Below are positions 9,252 through 19,071 of a stretch of 64,000 bases of DNA, piece by piece (the first letter of the stretch is position 1; the number at the start of each line of letters is the position of its first letter). The position numbers were made by a program, and so were the translations under genes. This DNA comes from Acholeplasma laidlawii_A (GTDB taxonomy: Bacteria; Bacillota_I; Bacilli_A; Acholeplasmatales; Acholeplasmataceae). The notes beneath the pieces were generated by a model that had not been told where the DNA came from, did not search any database, and saw nothing but the letters and a program-made list of their open reading frames with translations. The stretch lies in NCBI RefSeq assembly GCF_030166555.2, contig NZ_CP126461.2. One strand, 5' to 3'.

Positions 9252-9974
9252 TTACTTTACAAAGTTTTTAGTACGTTCCATTTTTGGATTATCAAAAATT
9301 TCTGTTGGTGTGCCTTCTTCAACAATCAATCCTTGATCCATAAATATAATTCTACTAGATACCTCTTTTGCAAATTGCATTTCGTGTGTGACAATGATCA
9401 TTGTCATACCTTCATTTACTAAATCTTTCATGACTTGTAAAACTTCACCAGTTAATTCAGGATCTAGTGCAGAAGTGGGTTCATCAAATAGCATAATTTG
9501 TGGATTCATACACAATGCTCTAGCAATTACCACTCTTTGCTTTTGTCCACCAGATAAGGTGTCTATCTTTTTATATGCAAATGATTTCATACCTACTTTA
9601 TCAAGTAGTTTTAATGCTAGTTCATTTGCATCTTCTTTCGTCATTTTAAGCAATTTGATGGGTGCAAGTGTACAGTTATCAATAACATTTTTATTATTAA
9701 ATAAGTTAAAAGACTGAAACACCATACCAATCTTCATTCTTAATTGATCTAAATTTGTACTCGGATCCATAAGATCACTTTCATTAAATATAATTTGTCC
9801 ACTATCCGCTTCATTTAACAAGTTTAAACATCTTAGTAATGTAGTTTTCCCACTTCCAGATGAACCTATAATAGTGACAACATCACCTTCATTAATTTTT
9901 AAATTAATATCTTTTAAAACATGGTGTGAACCAAAATGTTTAGATAAATTTTTTACCTCTAAAATATTACGCAT
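9252..9974 (-). CDS. Amino-acid ABC importer ATPase (probable lysine system)
   Basis: A 240-aa GlnQ/ArtP-type nucleotide-binding subunit. Walker A is G37SSGSGKT44, the signature is LSGGQKQR, Walker B is IMLFDEPTSALD, and the H-loop is IIVTHEM. It overlaps the stop codon of the fused binding-protein/permease gene by eight bases, so the two are cotranscribed and coupled. The operon lies under an L-box, which makes lysine the most likely substrate. This subunit itself is intact even though the partner gene is interrupted. Confidence 0.9.
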   Translation of the reverse strand: MRNILEVKNLSKHFGSHHVLKDINLKINEGDVVTIIGSSGSGKTTLLRCLNLLNEADSGQIIFNESDLMDPSTNLDQLRMKIGMVFQSFNLFNNKNVIDNCTLAPIKLLKMTKEDANELALKLLDKVGMKSFAYKKIDTLSGGQKQRVVIARALCMNPQIMLFDEPTSALDPELTGEVLQVMKDLVNEGMTMIIVTHEMQFAKEVSSRIIFMDQGLIVEEGTPTEIFDNPKMERTKNFVK

Positions 9975-11505
9975 GTTTAACTTCCTTTCCTGCCTGTCTG
10001 TTTTCCAAGTAATTTACAGCAAGTGATGTAACCCCTGTTAAGACTAAGTAGATTATTGCTGTAATAACAAATGGTGTAACAGTATCATAGGTTGCACCAA
10101 CAACTTGACGTGTTGCATTAAATAAGTCAAGCACACCAATCACACTTAATACTGCAGTATCTTTTAAATTGACAATGAACTCATTGCCAATTGCTGGCAG
10201 TGCATTTTTAATTGCTTGAGGATATACAATATATAATAACGATTTTACTCTTGAAAACCCTAAAGATCTTGCTGCTTCCATTTGTCCTTTATCAATAGCA
10301 TTCATACTACCACGTAGTATTTCTGCTATATAAGCGGCTGTATTTAAAACAACAATGATTAAACCAGCAGATAGTGGTGTCCACCAAGATAGATCAAAAA
10401 TAAGTTTTACACCGTAATAAAAAATCATTGCTTGTACAATCATCGGTGTACCTCTGAATAATACAATATAGATTGTAGCTATACTGCTTGTTAAACGCTT
10501 AAATAAAATTCTAATGAATCTATCTCTTTTTTTATCTACTATTTGAGTTTTTAGCCATACTAGTATAAGCTATAATATAAATCCACCCAGAGTACCTATG
10601 ATTGCTAACAGAAGTGTTACTCCGACACCTTGAATGAATAGTGATACATACTTACCTATTAGATCAAATATATTAAGTTCAGATTCGTTGTTTCTGATCA
10701 CTGCTGCAGTCATCATTTCATTTCTAGCTTCAACACTAATTGTTCTTAATGCACTATTAATTTCATCAAGTAACTCAGTATCTGATTTTCTAACACCTAC
10801 CGAAACGGTAATATCTGATGCTTCTGATGTAAACCCAAATCCTTGTTCAAATTTGACAATTGTTAATGAAGGATTTGATTTTACAACAGATTCTGCAACT
10901 GGGAGCTCTGCAACAAAAGCATCTGATACATTTGTCATAACTGATGCAACTAGATTGCTATAAGCATCTAGCGGTGTTTGATATACCACGTTTTCTATTT
11001 GTGGTATTAAATCATCATATAGTGTTCCTCTTTGAGCAACAACCTTAGAACCGTTAAAGTCAGTTAATTTTGAAGCACTCGCATAATTTGAATCCTTTTT
11101 AACGACCATGACTATCTCAGAACGGTAATATTCGTCACTAAAATTAATCTGTAGTTTTCGCTCACTTGTTGGACTCATACCTGCAATAATCACATCAATC
11201 TCCCCACTATTTAAAGCAGGAATTAACCCATCCCATTCGATTGCTTTAATAACTAGATTACGATCCATAATATTAGCTAGTTCTTTTGACATTTGCACAT
11301 CATAACCATCTACATGTGAACCTGGTTGATTACTAATTGGATAAGAGTAATCACTCTTACTAGTTACAGTCCAATTAAATGGTGCATATGCCGCTTCTAA
11401 TCCAACGACTAAATCTTTTTTAGTTTCATTATTTGCTTGTGTCGTACAAGCAATTAATGTTGTACTCATTATAAATACTACGAGTATTGTTACAAATTTC
11501 TTCAT
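9967..11505 (-). pseudogene. Fused solute-binding/permease amino-acid ABC protein with in-frame amber stop
   Basis: From the ATG at 11505 a lipoprotein signal (LIAC lipobox, Cys20) leads into a type-3 amino-acid-binding domain (residues about 30-265) and then the first permease helix. The frame stops at TAG (10570-10572) and continues in the same frame for 42 codons to the RGTPMIVQ permease motif, the coupling segment AARSLGFSRVKSLLYIVYPQ and the stop at 9967. The intact product would be about 512 aa, the GlnP-type binding-protein/permease fusion architecture. One base change explains the break. It is either a recent pseudogene, a read error, or readthrough; the ATPase gene downstream stays open. 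Confidence 0.85.
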
Positions 11506-11531
11506 ATTAAACCACCTTATTTATTTTGTAC

Positions 11532-11556
11532 AAAAAAAAACGCCAAGAAGCGTTTT
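11532..11556 (-). terminator. Riboswitch expression-platform terminator
   Basis: On the minus strand AAAACGC and GCGTTTT pair around TTCTTG and are followed by nine Ts, 27 bases before the start codon at 11505. It lies directly after the L-box aptamer and is the likely lysine-controlled attenuator. Confidence 0.85.
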
Positions 11557-11570
11557 ATAATATCGATTAT

Positions 11571-11722
11571 AATAGCTCCTCTACTTTCGTAGGAGTGTTA
11601 TCGGTATTACCAACAACCCCATAAATAATGAATGTCTTCATTATTTATTCGGCGATTTTTGCCTTTGAAGTGGTTCATAGCCTACCGGCTCCCCACTCTA
11701 CTCTTCTTAATCGCACCTCTAT
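11571..11722 (-). ncRNA. Lysine riboswitch (L-box)
   Basis: The minus-strand leader carries the hallmark L-box blocks in order: AGAGGTGCGA near its 5' end, AAGAGTAG shortly after, an AAAGGCAAAAATCGCCGAA core in the middle, and GGAGCTAT closing the P1 helix at the 3' end. These match the lysC leader consensus known from Bacillus. Lysine binding should favour the terminator at 11532-11556 and so repress the downstream importer. The assignment is from block recognition, not from a covariance search. Confidence 0.9.
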
Positions 11723-11742
11723 TTATATTTATTTGTAAACAC

Positions 11743-11771
11743 ATTATATTATAACATCCCCACTTTATCAA
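11743..11771 (-). promoter_or_regulatory. Promoter of the lysine-importer operon
   Basis: Minus-strand TTGATA (11766-11771) and TATAAT (11743-11748) are spaced by exactly 17 bases, about 20 bases before the L-box aptamer begins. Confidence 0.75.
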
Positions 11772-11863
11772 CTAAATTTTTTAGAAAAATTATATAATGT
11801 GATAAATGTCATATACCTAACACTCTTATTTATAATGCTTTGAGTACTCATTTAATCTTTTAA

Positions 11864-14017
11864 TCAAGATTTAATCATGTTTAAACTTAGTGCATTAAGT
11901 GCAACAATTACAGTTGAAAGTGACATCAATACACCACCAATTGCAGGTGATAATACTAATCCAAATGGCGCTAAAATACCAGCAGCAATTGGTATTGCAA
12001 TAAAGTTATAACCAGCACCCCAAATTAAATTTTGATTCATTTTTCTGTTTGTCTTAAAAGACAAATCAATAAATGAAGCAATATCACCTGGTTCTGAATT
12101 TGTTAAAATAACATCCGCAGAGTCTATAGCAACTTGAGTACCAGCTCCAATTGCTACACCAACATCTGCAAGTGCTAAAGAAGGTGCATCATTAATACCG
12201 TCTCCCATCATTATGACAATTAAACCTTGTTTTTTAAACTTTTCAACTAATTTATACTTATCTTCAGGTGACTGATTAGCGTAATATTCAATATCTAGTT
12301 TATTAGCTACAATTTTGGCAGCATATTCATTATCACCTGTTGCCATAATAGGTCTTATACCTTTATGTTTTAATTCTTTTATAAGTTTTTGGCTTGAAGT
12401 CTTTAGACTATCACCCAATTTGACAACCCCAATAGCTTTATTATTTTTTAATAGAATACTTACTGTGTACCCAAAATCATTTTGGATCGTGATTGGTTCT
12501 TTATATGCATTTATACTTATAAACTCATAAGTATCTAAACCAACACTACCTTCTAATCCTTTCCCTGATATGTAATTGATCTTATCGAATTTTAAAGCTT
12601 TAACATCCTTATTTTTAGCATATTCTATAATGGATTGTGCAATCGGATGGCTAGATGCCGATTCTATACCATATAAAATTGAAATAACTTCTTCTTCACT
12701 TAATGAGTTATCTAGTAGATCAATATGTTGTACTTTAAAAATACCTGTGGTTAGCGTCCCTGTTTTATCTAATATAACAATATCAGCTTTAGTAGTTAAG
12801 TTATAAGTTTGTCTATCTTTAACTAAAACACCATTTAAACTACCAATGCTAGTACTTCTAGATATAACTAGAGGTATAGCTAAACCAAGCGCGTGTGGAC
12901 ATGCAATAATTAAAGTTGTAATAGAAAATAAAATAGCACTATTTAAATCCTCTATCAAATACCATACAACAAATGATATTAGTGCTGCAAATATTGCTAA
13001 ATAAAATAGCCATCCTGCTACTTTTTTAGCATTATTTTCAGCTCTTGAAGGATTAGATTGTGCATCCATAATTAAGTTTTTAACTTGTGACAAATATGCA
13101 TCTTTCCCCGTTTTGGTAACTTTAACTTCTAGCTTACTATATTCGTTTGTTGATCCACCTATAACAAAGTCACCAACTTTCTTTACTACAGGTACTGATT
13201 CTCCAGTTAATAAAGATTCATTAACTCTGGATTCACCCTTTAAAATGATGCCGTCTGCAGCAACATTTTCACCTGATTGGACAATGATTACATCATTTAT
13301 CTTTAACTGTGAAATTGGAACTTCTACCATTTCACCATGCTCTTTTAGTAGTAAAGCATTTTTAGGTAATAATTTTGCAAGTGATTCTTGTGCATCTCCT
13401 GCTTTCATTAAAGCAAGCATTTCTATCCAGTGACCGAGTAGCATGATAAGTAATAACGAAGCAAACTCAAATAAAAAATCCATATAGTGTTCACCTGTAA
13501 TATATCTTATTACCACAGCAAATACACTATATATAAAAGATACACTAATACCCATTGTAACAAGTGCCATCATACCTGGTTCTTTATTTTTAAATTCCGT
13601 TACTGCACCTTGTATAAAAGGTTTACCACCATAAATGAAGAGTATTATAGAAATAAATAAAGCAAGGATATCTGAATATTTAAACTCATAATAAAATGGA
13701 AATGGTAAGTGTATACCCATAAAAGGTGATAACCACATAACAATTAAACCGAGTGGTAAGGAAATTAAAAATATCTTCTTAAAGTTGCCGTGATGATGAT
13801 GTTTGTGATGATTATGGTCATCATGGGTATGATGATTCATGTGTTCATGATTATGATGATTATGGTCGTCATGGTTATGATGATTCATGTGTTCATGATT
13901 ATGATGATTATGGTCGTCATGGTTATGATGATTCATGTGTTCGTGTTTATCATCCATTGCGTGCTCATGGTTATGATGATTAGACACAGCCTTTGAATTC
14001 ACTTTATTTTTTTTCAT
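11864..14017 (-). CDS. copB: CopB-type heavy-metal P-type ATPase with His-rich N-terminus
   Basis: A 717-aa P1B ATPase. Residues 14-77 are extremely His-rich and include three 16-residue repeats. The membrane metal site is CPH (373-375), the phosphorylation motif DKTGT (417-421), the actuator TGES (271-274) and the hinge GDGINDAP; eight helices are expected. CPH defines the P1B-3 CopB group, which exports copper (Cu+ or Cu2+) and lacks CxxC metal-binding domains. The start at 14017 follows AGGAG by seven bases. A CsoR-like palindrome lies between this start and the upstream region, consistent with copper induction. Confidence 0.92.
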   Translation of the reverse strand: MKKNKVNSKAVSNHHNHEHAMDDKHEHMNHHNHDDHNHHNHEHMNHHNHDDHNHHNHEHMNHHTHDDHNHHKHHHHGNFKKIFLISLPLGLIVMWLSPFMGIHLPFPFYYEFKYSDILALFISIILFIYGGKPFIQGAVTEFKNKEPGMMALVTMGISVSFIYSVFAVVIRYITGEHYMDFLFEFASLLLIMLLGHWIEMLALMKAGDAQESLAKLLPKNALLLKEHGEMVEVPISQLKINDVIIVQSGENVAADGIILKGESRVNESLLTGESVPVVKKVGDFVIGGSTNEYSKLEVKVTKTGKDAYLSQVKNLIMDAQSNPSRAENNAKKVAGWLFYLAIFAALISFVVWYLIEDLNSAILFSITTLIIACPHALGLAIPLVISRSTSIGSLNGVLVKDRQTYNLTTKADIVILDKTGTLTTGIFKVQHIDLLDNSLSEEEVISILYGIESASSHPIAQSIIEYAKNKDVKALKFDKINYISGKGLEGSVGLDTYEFISINAYKEPITIQNDFGYTVSILLKNNKAIGVVKLGDSLKTSSQKLIKELKHKGIRPIMATGDNEYAAKIVANKLDIEYYANQSPEDKYKLVEKFKKQGLIVIMMGDGINDAPSLALADVGVAIGAGTQVAIDSADVILTNSEPGDIASFIDLSFKTNRKMNQNLIWGAGYNFIAIPIAAGILAPFGLVLSPAIGGVLMSLSTVIVALNALSLNMIKS
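13802..13945 (-). repeat. 48-bp tandem repeat encoding His/Asn/Asp units
   Basis: Three nearly identical 48-bp units encode residues 25-40, 41-56 and 57-72 (pattern HEHMNHHNHDDHNHHN, with one N to T in the last). The repeat is in frame, so slippage would change the His-array length without breaking the protein. Confidence 0.9.
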
Positions 14018-14032
14018 ATTTACACTCCTTAG

Positions 14033-14056
14033 ATAACCCCTATATGGGGGGGTATA
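14033..14056 (-). promoter_or_regulatory. CsoR-like operator upstream of the copper ATPase
   Basis: The palindrome ATAACCCC-TATAT-GGGGGGGTAT matches the shape of CsoR operators (TACCC...GGGTA with an AT-rich centre). It lies 15 bases before the copB start, where it would cover the promoter or early leader. No csoR gene is visible in the window. Confidence 0.65.
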
Positions 14057-14153
14057 TTTATATCATATCTAAATTTTAATTACTTGTCAATTAATATTAC
14101 TTATAGTGTTTATTAAGTTTGATTTTAACATTTAGTTTGAGCAAGTTTAAAAA

Positions 14154-14179
14154 ACCAGAAACTTTACATAGTTTCTGGT
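14154..14179 (-). terminator. Terminator of the membrane-anchored Mrr-like gene
   Basis: Perfect 10-bp arms ACCAGAAACT and AGTTTCTGGT around TTACAT, followed on the minus strand by TTTTTT. It faces the gene that ends at 14402. Confidence 0.75.
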
Positions 14180-14193
14180 ATAAATGTCAATAT

Positions 14194-14290
14194 AAGAGGG
14201 TAACAAAACAAAACTCAGGAAGATCAAATACTTCTTCTAGTTGTAGGATAGCAAAAATCTAGAGGGTAGCAAAACTGGACATTCCAATAC
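14194..14290. repeat. Intergenic block of short GGGTA-CAAAA repeats
   Basis: Three variants of GGGTAACAAAAC / GGATAGCAAAAA / GGGTAGCAAAAC occur in less than 100 bases with no open frame. Comparable blocks, in either orientation, lie at 20075-20126 and 42227-42274. The multi-repeat layout is reminiscent of IS21-type termini, but no istA/istB gene is present. The rest of the 384-base gap holds only a terminator and the copB promoter region. Confidence 0.4.
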
Positions 14291-14401
14291 TTTTTATAGG
14301 GTATAGTTTAGTTTTTATCCTTAATTTTATTTTAATCACACTTTCTATAATAGACTGTGTTATTTTATCTAATTTTAATTTTTAAGAGGAGTATCTAATT
14401 T

Positions 14402-14995
14402 TTACTTAAAATCAAGCAAGTACGCAAAATCATCGATATCATATAATTTAATATTTAGCTTTTCTGCACCAATTTTAGCCTGTCTAGTAAATCCATGATT
14501 ATTTGATATAACTACCCAATATTCATTACACTTATAAATTTTACCACCTGAATGTACTTCTTTAACTGCATCATAACCAACTTTACCCTTATAGTGCTTA
14601 ACCTGAATACCGATAACTTTGTTTTCTATCTTCGCGATTACATCAATACCAAAATCACCGGATTTCTTTGTCAATTCTGTCTTGTATCCGATCAGTTTTA
14701 AACTATCTGCAACAAACTTTTCAAATTGATATCCATCCATGGTTTTTATCTTTTTGAAGTTATACTTAATCCTTGTGCGTTCTATCTTCTTATTTCTTTC
14801 ATAAATTTTATATATTTTGTAACCTCTCATACCTAACGCTGCTATCGTTAGTATAATCCCTGGTATTAAATATAAAATTCCATAATTCATAGCTGCAAGT
14901 ATAATTGCTGCTAAACCAAAAGAACCAATAACTATATCCTTATTCTTTATTAAATATTTAATTTCAGCTTTTGAAAATAAATTGTCATTGCTCAT
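14402..14995 (-). CDS. Membrane-anchored Mrr-type restriction endonuclease
   Basis: The start at 14995 is preferred over an upstream in-frame codon at 15037 because GGAGG lies eight bases before it. After about 25 residues there are two close hydrophobic helices, then a basic stretch and an Mrr catalytic domain: MDGYQFEKFVADSLKLIGYK, GDFGIDVIAK (catalytic Asp), IGIQVKHYKGKVG (Q-x-K) and the conserved HSGGKIYKCNEYWVVISN. Mrr proteins cleave modified or foreign DNA. It lies downstream of the helicase gene and resembles the soluble Mrr at 18207, so the three probably work together. Confidence 0.85.
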   Translation of the reverse strand: MSNDNLFSKAEIKYLIKNKDIVIGSFGLAAIILAAMNYGILYLIPGIILTIAALGMRGYKIYKIYERNKKIERTRIKYNFKKIKTMDGYQFEKFVADSLKLIGYKTELTKKSGDFGIDVIAKIENKVIGIQVKHYKGKVGYDAVKEVHSGGKIYKCNEYWVVISNNHGFTRQAKIGAEKLNIKLYDIDDFAYLLDFK

Positions 14996-15070
14996 TTTTA
15001 TCCTCCACAAGATTAAATGCATTTGATTATCAAACAAAATAAAACATATTATTTAAGCATGCTAGAACAA

Positions 15071-18000
15071 TTATTTCAGTATGTTTATAATACTTTCTCT
15101 AACAAACATATATCTTCTTGAGTAGTCATTACCTATCTTTAGTAGTTTTATATTGTTATCCTTGCATATTTGCTCTTTTTTTGAATCACGCCACTTTGTT
15201 TCTTCACTCGAATCATGTTCAGGTCCATTAAGTTCTATTACTAGCACAGGTATTAAATTTCTACCACGTTTAATATAAAGCACAAAATCAAACACCGCTT
15301 TTGTACCATAATCAAATAATACTGGATGTGTAAATTTATTTAGAACATTCGCCACTTTAACTTGAGTTTTAATTTCATACTGATCAGCCGTTGTTAGATA
15401 GTGCTTAATTGTTTCGAATAATTCAGTTTCAGCTTTCGTATTATATTGTTGATAGTTATGGCTATTTACAGTCATAAGTTCATTTTTTGGAGTTAACTCA
15501 AACTTCTCTCCATTATTAGCAACATAATCTACTAATTCCACTAAATCATTACTTTGCCCTAAAGATCTACTTCTAATTTCTTCTGCATCTCCAACAATAA
15601 TGAGTTCTTTCTTAGGACGTGTGGTTGCTACATTAATTAGCTCAACATTATTCTTAATCCAATCAAAAGTACCTTGTTTAGTACTAGGAGTTATTGCTGG
15701 ACTAAAGTATATCGTATCCTTTTCATCACCTTGAAAAGTATGAATAGTTCCCACTTCTACATGTTTCAAATCATATTCATTTAATATATTTTTTATAAGC
15801 TCAGATTGATTAACAAATGGTGTAATTACACCAACATTAAAATTACCCCTTTTTTTAATATACTCTGCAATTTGGATTGCTTCCATTTCAGAAGTATTTT
15901 TTTGAGAATTTGTTTTATTAGTACTATTTCCAGCAGCATCTGCTAAAAATAATGCCTTTGTATCGTTGATTGCTGTTTCTATTTTCAATTCATTTTTATA
16001 ATACTTTTTATTACTAAAATTTATAATTGATTTGTGACTTCTATAATGATAGTTAAGTAGTACAAAGGGTGAAATATAATCAACTAATTGCATGAGCCCT
16101 AGTATGGAATTGTTTAAGTAATTATATACATCTGGTATCTTATACTTAATCATTAGTTTTTTATTTAATGCATGCGAAAGTGTAATCACTGGTCTTAATT
16201 GATTTAAATCACCCACAAGCAATAATTTTTTTGCTCTAGAAATAGGAAATAGAGCATAGCCGATTGAACATTGTCCAGCCTCATCTATAATCGACAAGTC
16301 AAAAGAAGGCTCAGGATTTCCTAACCTTGCAGCAGATATATTTGTAGTCATTATAATTGGAAATATTTTGATTAAGTCTTTTAAATTGTCTTGGTTGGTA
16401 ATATATCTATTAAACTCAGTTACTCTCTTTTGCTCGTTTTCATCTTTTATAATACTGATTAAATCATTGTATTTAGGCTCTTTAAATAGTTTAGAAAAAC
16501 TATTTAAAGATGTATAATACAGCCACATTAAAAAGTCTCTATCAACTTTTTGGATGTGTTTTTGGATACTATCTACCTCAATATCCGGTAAACTATCATA
16601 ATCTTTCTTATATTTTTCATACTCTGCAGTTATTGTTGATACTCTTAAGTTACCCTTAAAAGCTTCTATCACAGAATCTAATGAATCCATTTGTTCTTTC
16701 AGTTGTAATTTGTATTCGTAATCTTTTATTAAATTATTTATAATTGAAAAATTAGATTGACTCAAATTCTTTTTAGAATTAAGCTGACTCTCGTTAGGTC
16801 TGTCAAACTGTTCCTTATAACCATCATATATCGCCTTAATACGCTCTATGGCTTCTAAAACTCTATCTCTATTGCCTAACCTTAAAACCGGTAGAGGTAT
16901 TGTTTTAGTACCATATTTAAGATTAATCAGTTTAGCATAGATATCATCTATGGGTTTATTATTATTTGATGATACTAATACAGTTTGTTCGTTAAATAAG
17001 GTAGATATTAATAAGTTAATAATACTATGTGTTTTTCCTGTACCAGGAGGGCCTTGTACATATGTTATTGGGTGTTTTAATGCATTAGAGATAACTCTTA
17101 ATTGACTTATATTAACCTTATTATCTAATGTCACTATTTGGTAATCATCTTTTTTCCCTAATCTGTGTTTACTCATATTGCCAAAAAAAGCTTGTAGCGG
17201 TGTATTACCTTCCTTTTTTGCCATGAGTATTGAAATATATTTGAATTGTTCTTGAACATTAATACTAAGTTGCCTAATTTGATCCATTATATATGGAGTA
17301 TCATCAAGTTTCTCACCTTTTCTTATGTTGTCCTGTAAAATGTTCTTTGCTTCATTAATATTTGTTGTATATAATTCTGTGAACACTTCAACTTCTATAT
17401 CTAAGTAATTTCTTAGGTTATGAATGTTTATTTCTTTTTCATCCATAATAAATGAATAGTTAAAATGTACTTCATCTTCCATAACCAGAGATTTTGAATA
17501 AGGGTTGAAATTTATTTTCTTGTAGGCAATAACATATTTACCCCTAGGTGTAATAATGGACAAATCATTAATAATAAGATCAATTATTGTCAGATTATTA
17601 TTTTCCATTTGAGATGAAATTCTGCTTAACCGATCAGAAATCATGCCAATTTGTTGGTAGTTAAGTTTAACTGTTCCATTAGTTTTTAATATATTTTGAT
17701 CAATACCATAAACTAGTACACTTTCTCTTTGGTATGGGGGTTGATCATATATTAAGCAATCTTTATAGTATAGAAACATCTTTTCATCATATTGATCAAA
17801 TTCCAACCATTTTAGCCTATCTAATTGACTTTCTATTTTGTCAATCAAATCTTCCGGTACATCATAAGTTGTGCCCTCAACAATATACGCAGATTGAATT
17901 CGATCAAAAAGGATAGTTCTCTTATCTACCCCATTATTATCATTTTCCAATTTAGTTTGATTAAAAGCATCAATATAAAGATATTTGTTATCAACATCAA

Positions 18001-18115
18001 TATCCCTAATGCAACACCAAAAGAACGTCTTTTTATCATCAGCGTTCGTGTAGTTAATTGCAACCCATTTGGACTCTTTAATTGATCTTGATAATGTTTT
18101 CCCTATATGTTCCAT
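15071..18115 (-). CDS. SF1 (UPF1-like) helicase with C-terminal DUF2726-like nuclease domain
   Basis: About 1014 aa. The start at 18115 follows a GGGG site; an in-frame ATG at 18133 has no good site. Residues 1-300 are an unfamiliar N-terminal region with an early WVAINYTNAD strand pattern. Walker A is GPPGTGKT (about residue 355), Walker B is IIDEAGQ, and motifs VGDLNQLRPV, NYHYRSH, VGTIHTFQGDEKD and NVATTRPK complete an SF1 helicase of the DNA2/UPF1 group. The last 120 residues carry FDFVLY...PVLVIELNGPEHD and end LLKIGNDYSRRY, a PD-(D/E)XK-type (DUF2726-like) nuclease. Two Mrr-type genes flank it on the same strand; a DNA-targeting defence role is inferred. Confidence 0.85.
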   Translation of the reverse strand: MEHIGKTLSRSIKESKWVAINYTNADDKKTFFWCCIRDIDVDNKYLYIDAFNQTKLENDNNGVDKRTILFDRIQSAYIVEGTTYDVPEDLIDKIESQLDRLKWLEFDQYDEKMFLYYKDCLIYDQPPYQRESVLVYGIDQNILKTNGTVKLNYQQIGMISDRLSRISSQMENNNLTIIDLIINDLSIITPRGKYVIAYKKINFNPYSKSLVMEDEVHFNYSFIMDEKEINIHNLRNYLDIEVEVFTELYTTNINEAKNILQDNIRKGEKLDDTPYIMDQIRQLSINVQEQFKYISILMAKKEGNTPLQAFFGNMSKHRLGKKDDYQIVTLDNKVNISQLRVISNALKHPITYVQGPPGTGKTHSIINLLISTLFNEQTVLVSSNNNKPIDDIYAKLINLKYGTKTIPLPVLRLGNRDRVLEAIERIKAIYDGYKEQFDRPNESQLNSKKNLSQSNFSIINNLIKDYEYKLQLKEQMDSLDSVIEAFKGNLRVSTITAEYEKYKKDYDSLPDIEVDSIQKHIQKVDRDFLMWLYYTSLNSFSKLFKEPKYNDLISIIKDENEQKRVTEFNRYITNQDNLKDLIKIFPIIMTTNISAARLGNPEPSFDLSIIDEAGQCSIGYALFPISRAKKLLLVGDLNQLRPVITLSHALNKKLMIKYKIPDVYNYLNNSILGLMQLVDYISPFVLLNYHYRSHKSIINFSNKKYYKNELKIETAINDTKALFLADAAGNSTNKTNSQKNTSEMEAIQIAEYIKKRGNFNVGVITPFVNQSELIKNILNEYDLKHVEVGTIHTFQGDEKDTIYFSPAITPSTKQGTFDWIKNNVELINVATTRPKKELIIVGDAEEIRSRSLGQSNDLVELVDYVANNGEKFELTPKNELMTVNSHNYQQYNTKAETELFETIKHYLTTADQYEIKTQVKVANVLNKFTHPVLFDYGTKAVFDFVLYIKRGRNLIPVLVIELNGPEHDSSEETKWRDSKKEQICKDNNIKLLKIGNDYSRRYMFVRESIINILK

Positions 18116-18206
18116 ATGTATCCCCATCAACATATCTTTATAGAAATAGTTTATTTAATTTACTCTACTAGAGGTATTATACCTTTTTTTATCAAAATTT
18201 GAAAAC

Positions 18207-18608
18207 CTAGATTAGTTTATAATCAGGGTTCCTCTCTTTTGGGATTAACTTCTTTACTGTTAATATCAAATTCTTCAACAATCTTTTTCTTCCAATTAAT
18301 AATACTTGCAATTTATTTGCTGAAATGGTGGCTGATTTTTGAAATTTGGCATTTGTAATAACAACTGCTGTATTACACTTGTAAATCCCTTTAGCAGTAT
18401 AAATTTTTTGAATTGCCTTTAAGTTTACTTTTTGCTTTAAATATAATTTAGCTTGGATACAGATTTTATCTTCCCCTTTTTCCGCAAAGACATCTACTCC
18501 ATAATCGTGACTACGTTTTGTTATTTTGACCCTAAAACCTAATCTTTTATATGTTTCTGCAATGATTTTTTCAAAATCATGTGGTTTAAGTTGATCTATT
18601 AATGGCAT
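18207..18608 (-). CDS. Small soluble Mrr-type nuclease
   Basis: A 133-aa single-domain protein with the Mrr pattern: KPHDFEKIIAETYKRLGF, the SHDYGVDVFAE catalytic Asp strand, ICIQAK (Q-x-K) and IQKIYTAKGIYKCNTAVVIT. It lacks the membrane helices of the relative at 14402. The gene lies 74-92 bases upstream of the helicase gene, depending on its start, so it is probably the first gene of a nuclease-helicase-nuclease transcript. Confidence 0.8.
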   Translation of the reverse strand: MPLIDQLKPHDFEKIIAETYKRLGFRVKITKRSHDYGVDVFAEKGEDKICIQAKLYLKQKVNLKAIQKIYTAKGIYKCNTAVVITNAKFQKSATISANKLQVLLIGRKRLLKNLILTVKKLIPKERNPDYKLI

Positions 18609-19071
18609 AATTTCATTAGAAAATATAAGCTTATACTCAACTTATTTAAAGCCTCATTAAATGACACTTTATATTCCTTATTATTTATTTTTTATAAAAA
18701 TTGATTATAACTCTTTTAAGAATTTTCTACTTATTAAATCCAGTAGATAGAAAACATACTTTCAATTATGTATTACTTTTTTATAGGTTAAGCGATAGCA
18801 AAAATCCATACATTGCTTAATCGACTCATTATATGCTAACACCCCTTGTCCCCACAATCTTGTTTATAACATATGCTTTTTTAAATTCGTTAATGCTATT
18901 GTATCATTTAAATGTATTATATGAACTTTTTATGAAAAACATGTCCAAAAGATAATTATAATAACATCTAAGTAAGTCTTTTATACAAACGACTTTTTAT
19001 AGAATTATCATAATACTGTGTAGCAGTCATTAATTATCTCTTTTATACCTCTTGAAGCCTAAAAACAAATA
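18609..19071. other. Non-coding gap
   Basis: About 460 AT-rich bases with no supported open frame. A weak inverted repeat (TTAAGCGAT near 18788 and ATTGCTTAA near 18815) encloses AGCAAAAATCC, resembling the repeat block at 14194. Otherwise I see only possible promoter sequence for the Mrr-type gene. Confidence 0.4.

Noticed and set aside
13802..13945. Regular 48-bp repeats as a possible CRISPR array
   Set aside because: There are no unique spacers; the repeats are contiguous and in frame with the CopB gene.
13790..13996. Plus-strand Met/Ile/Val-rich frame opposite the CopB N-terminus
   Set aside because: Pure antisense of the His-codon repeat; composition is an artefact.
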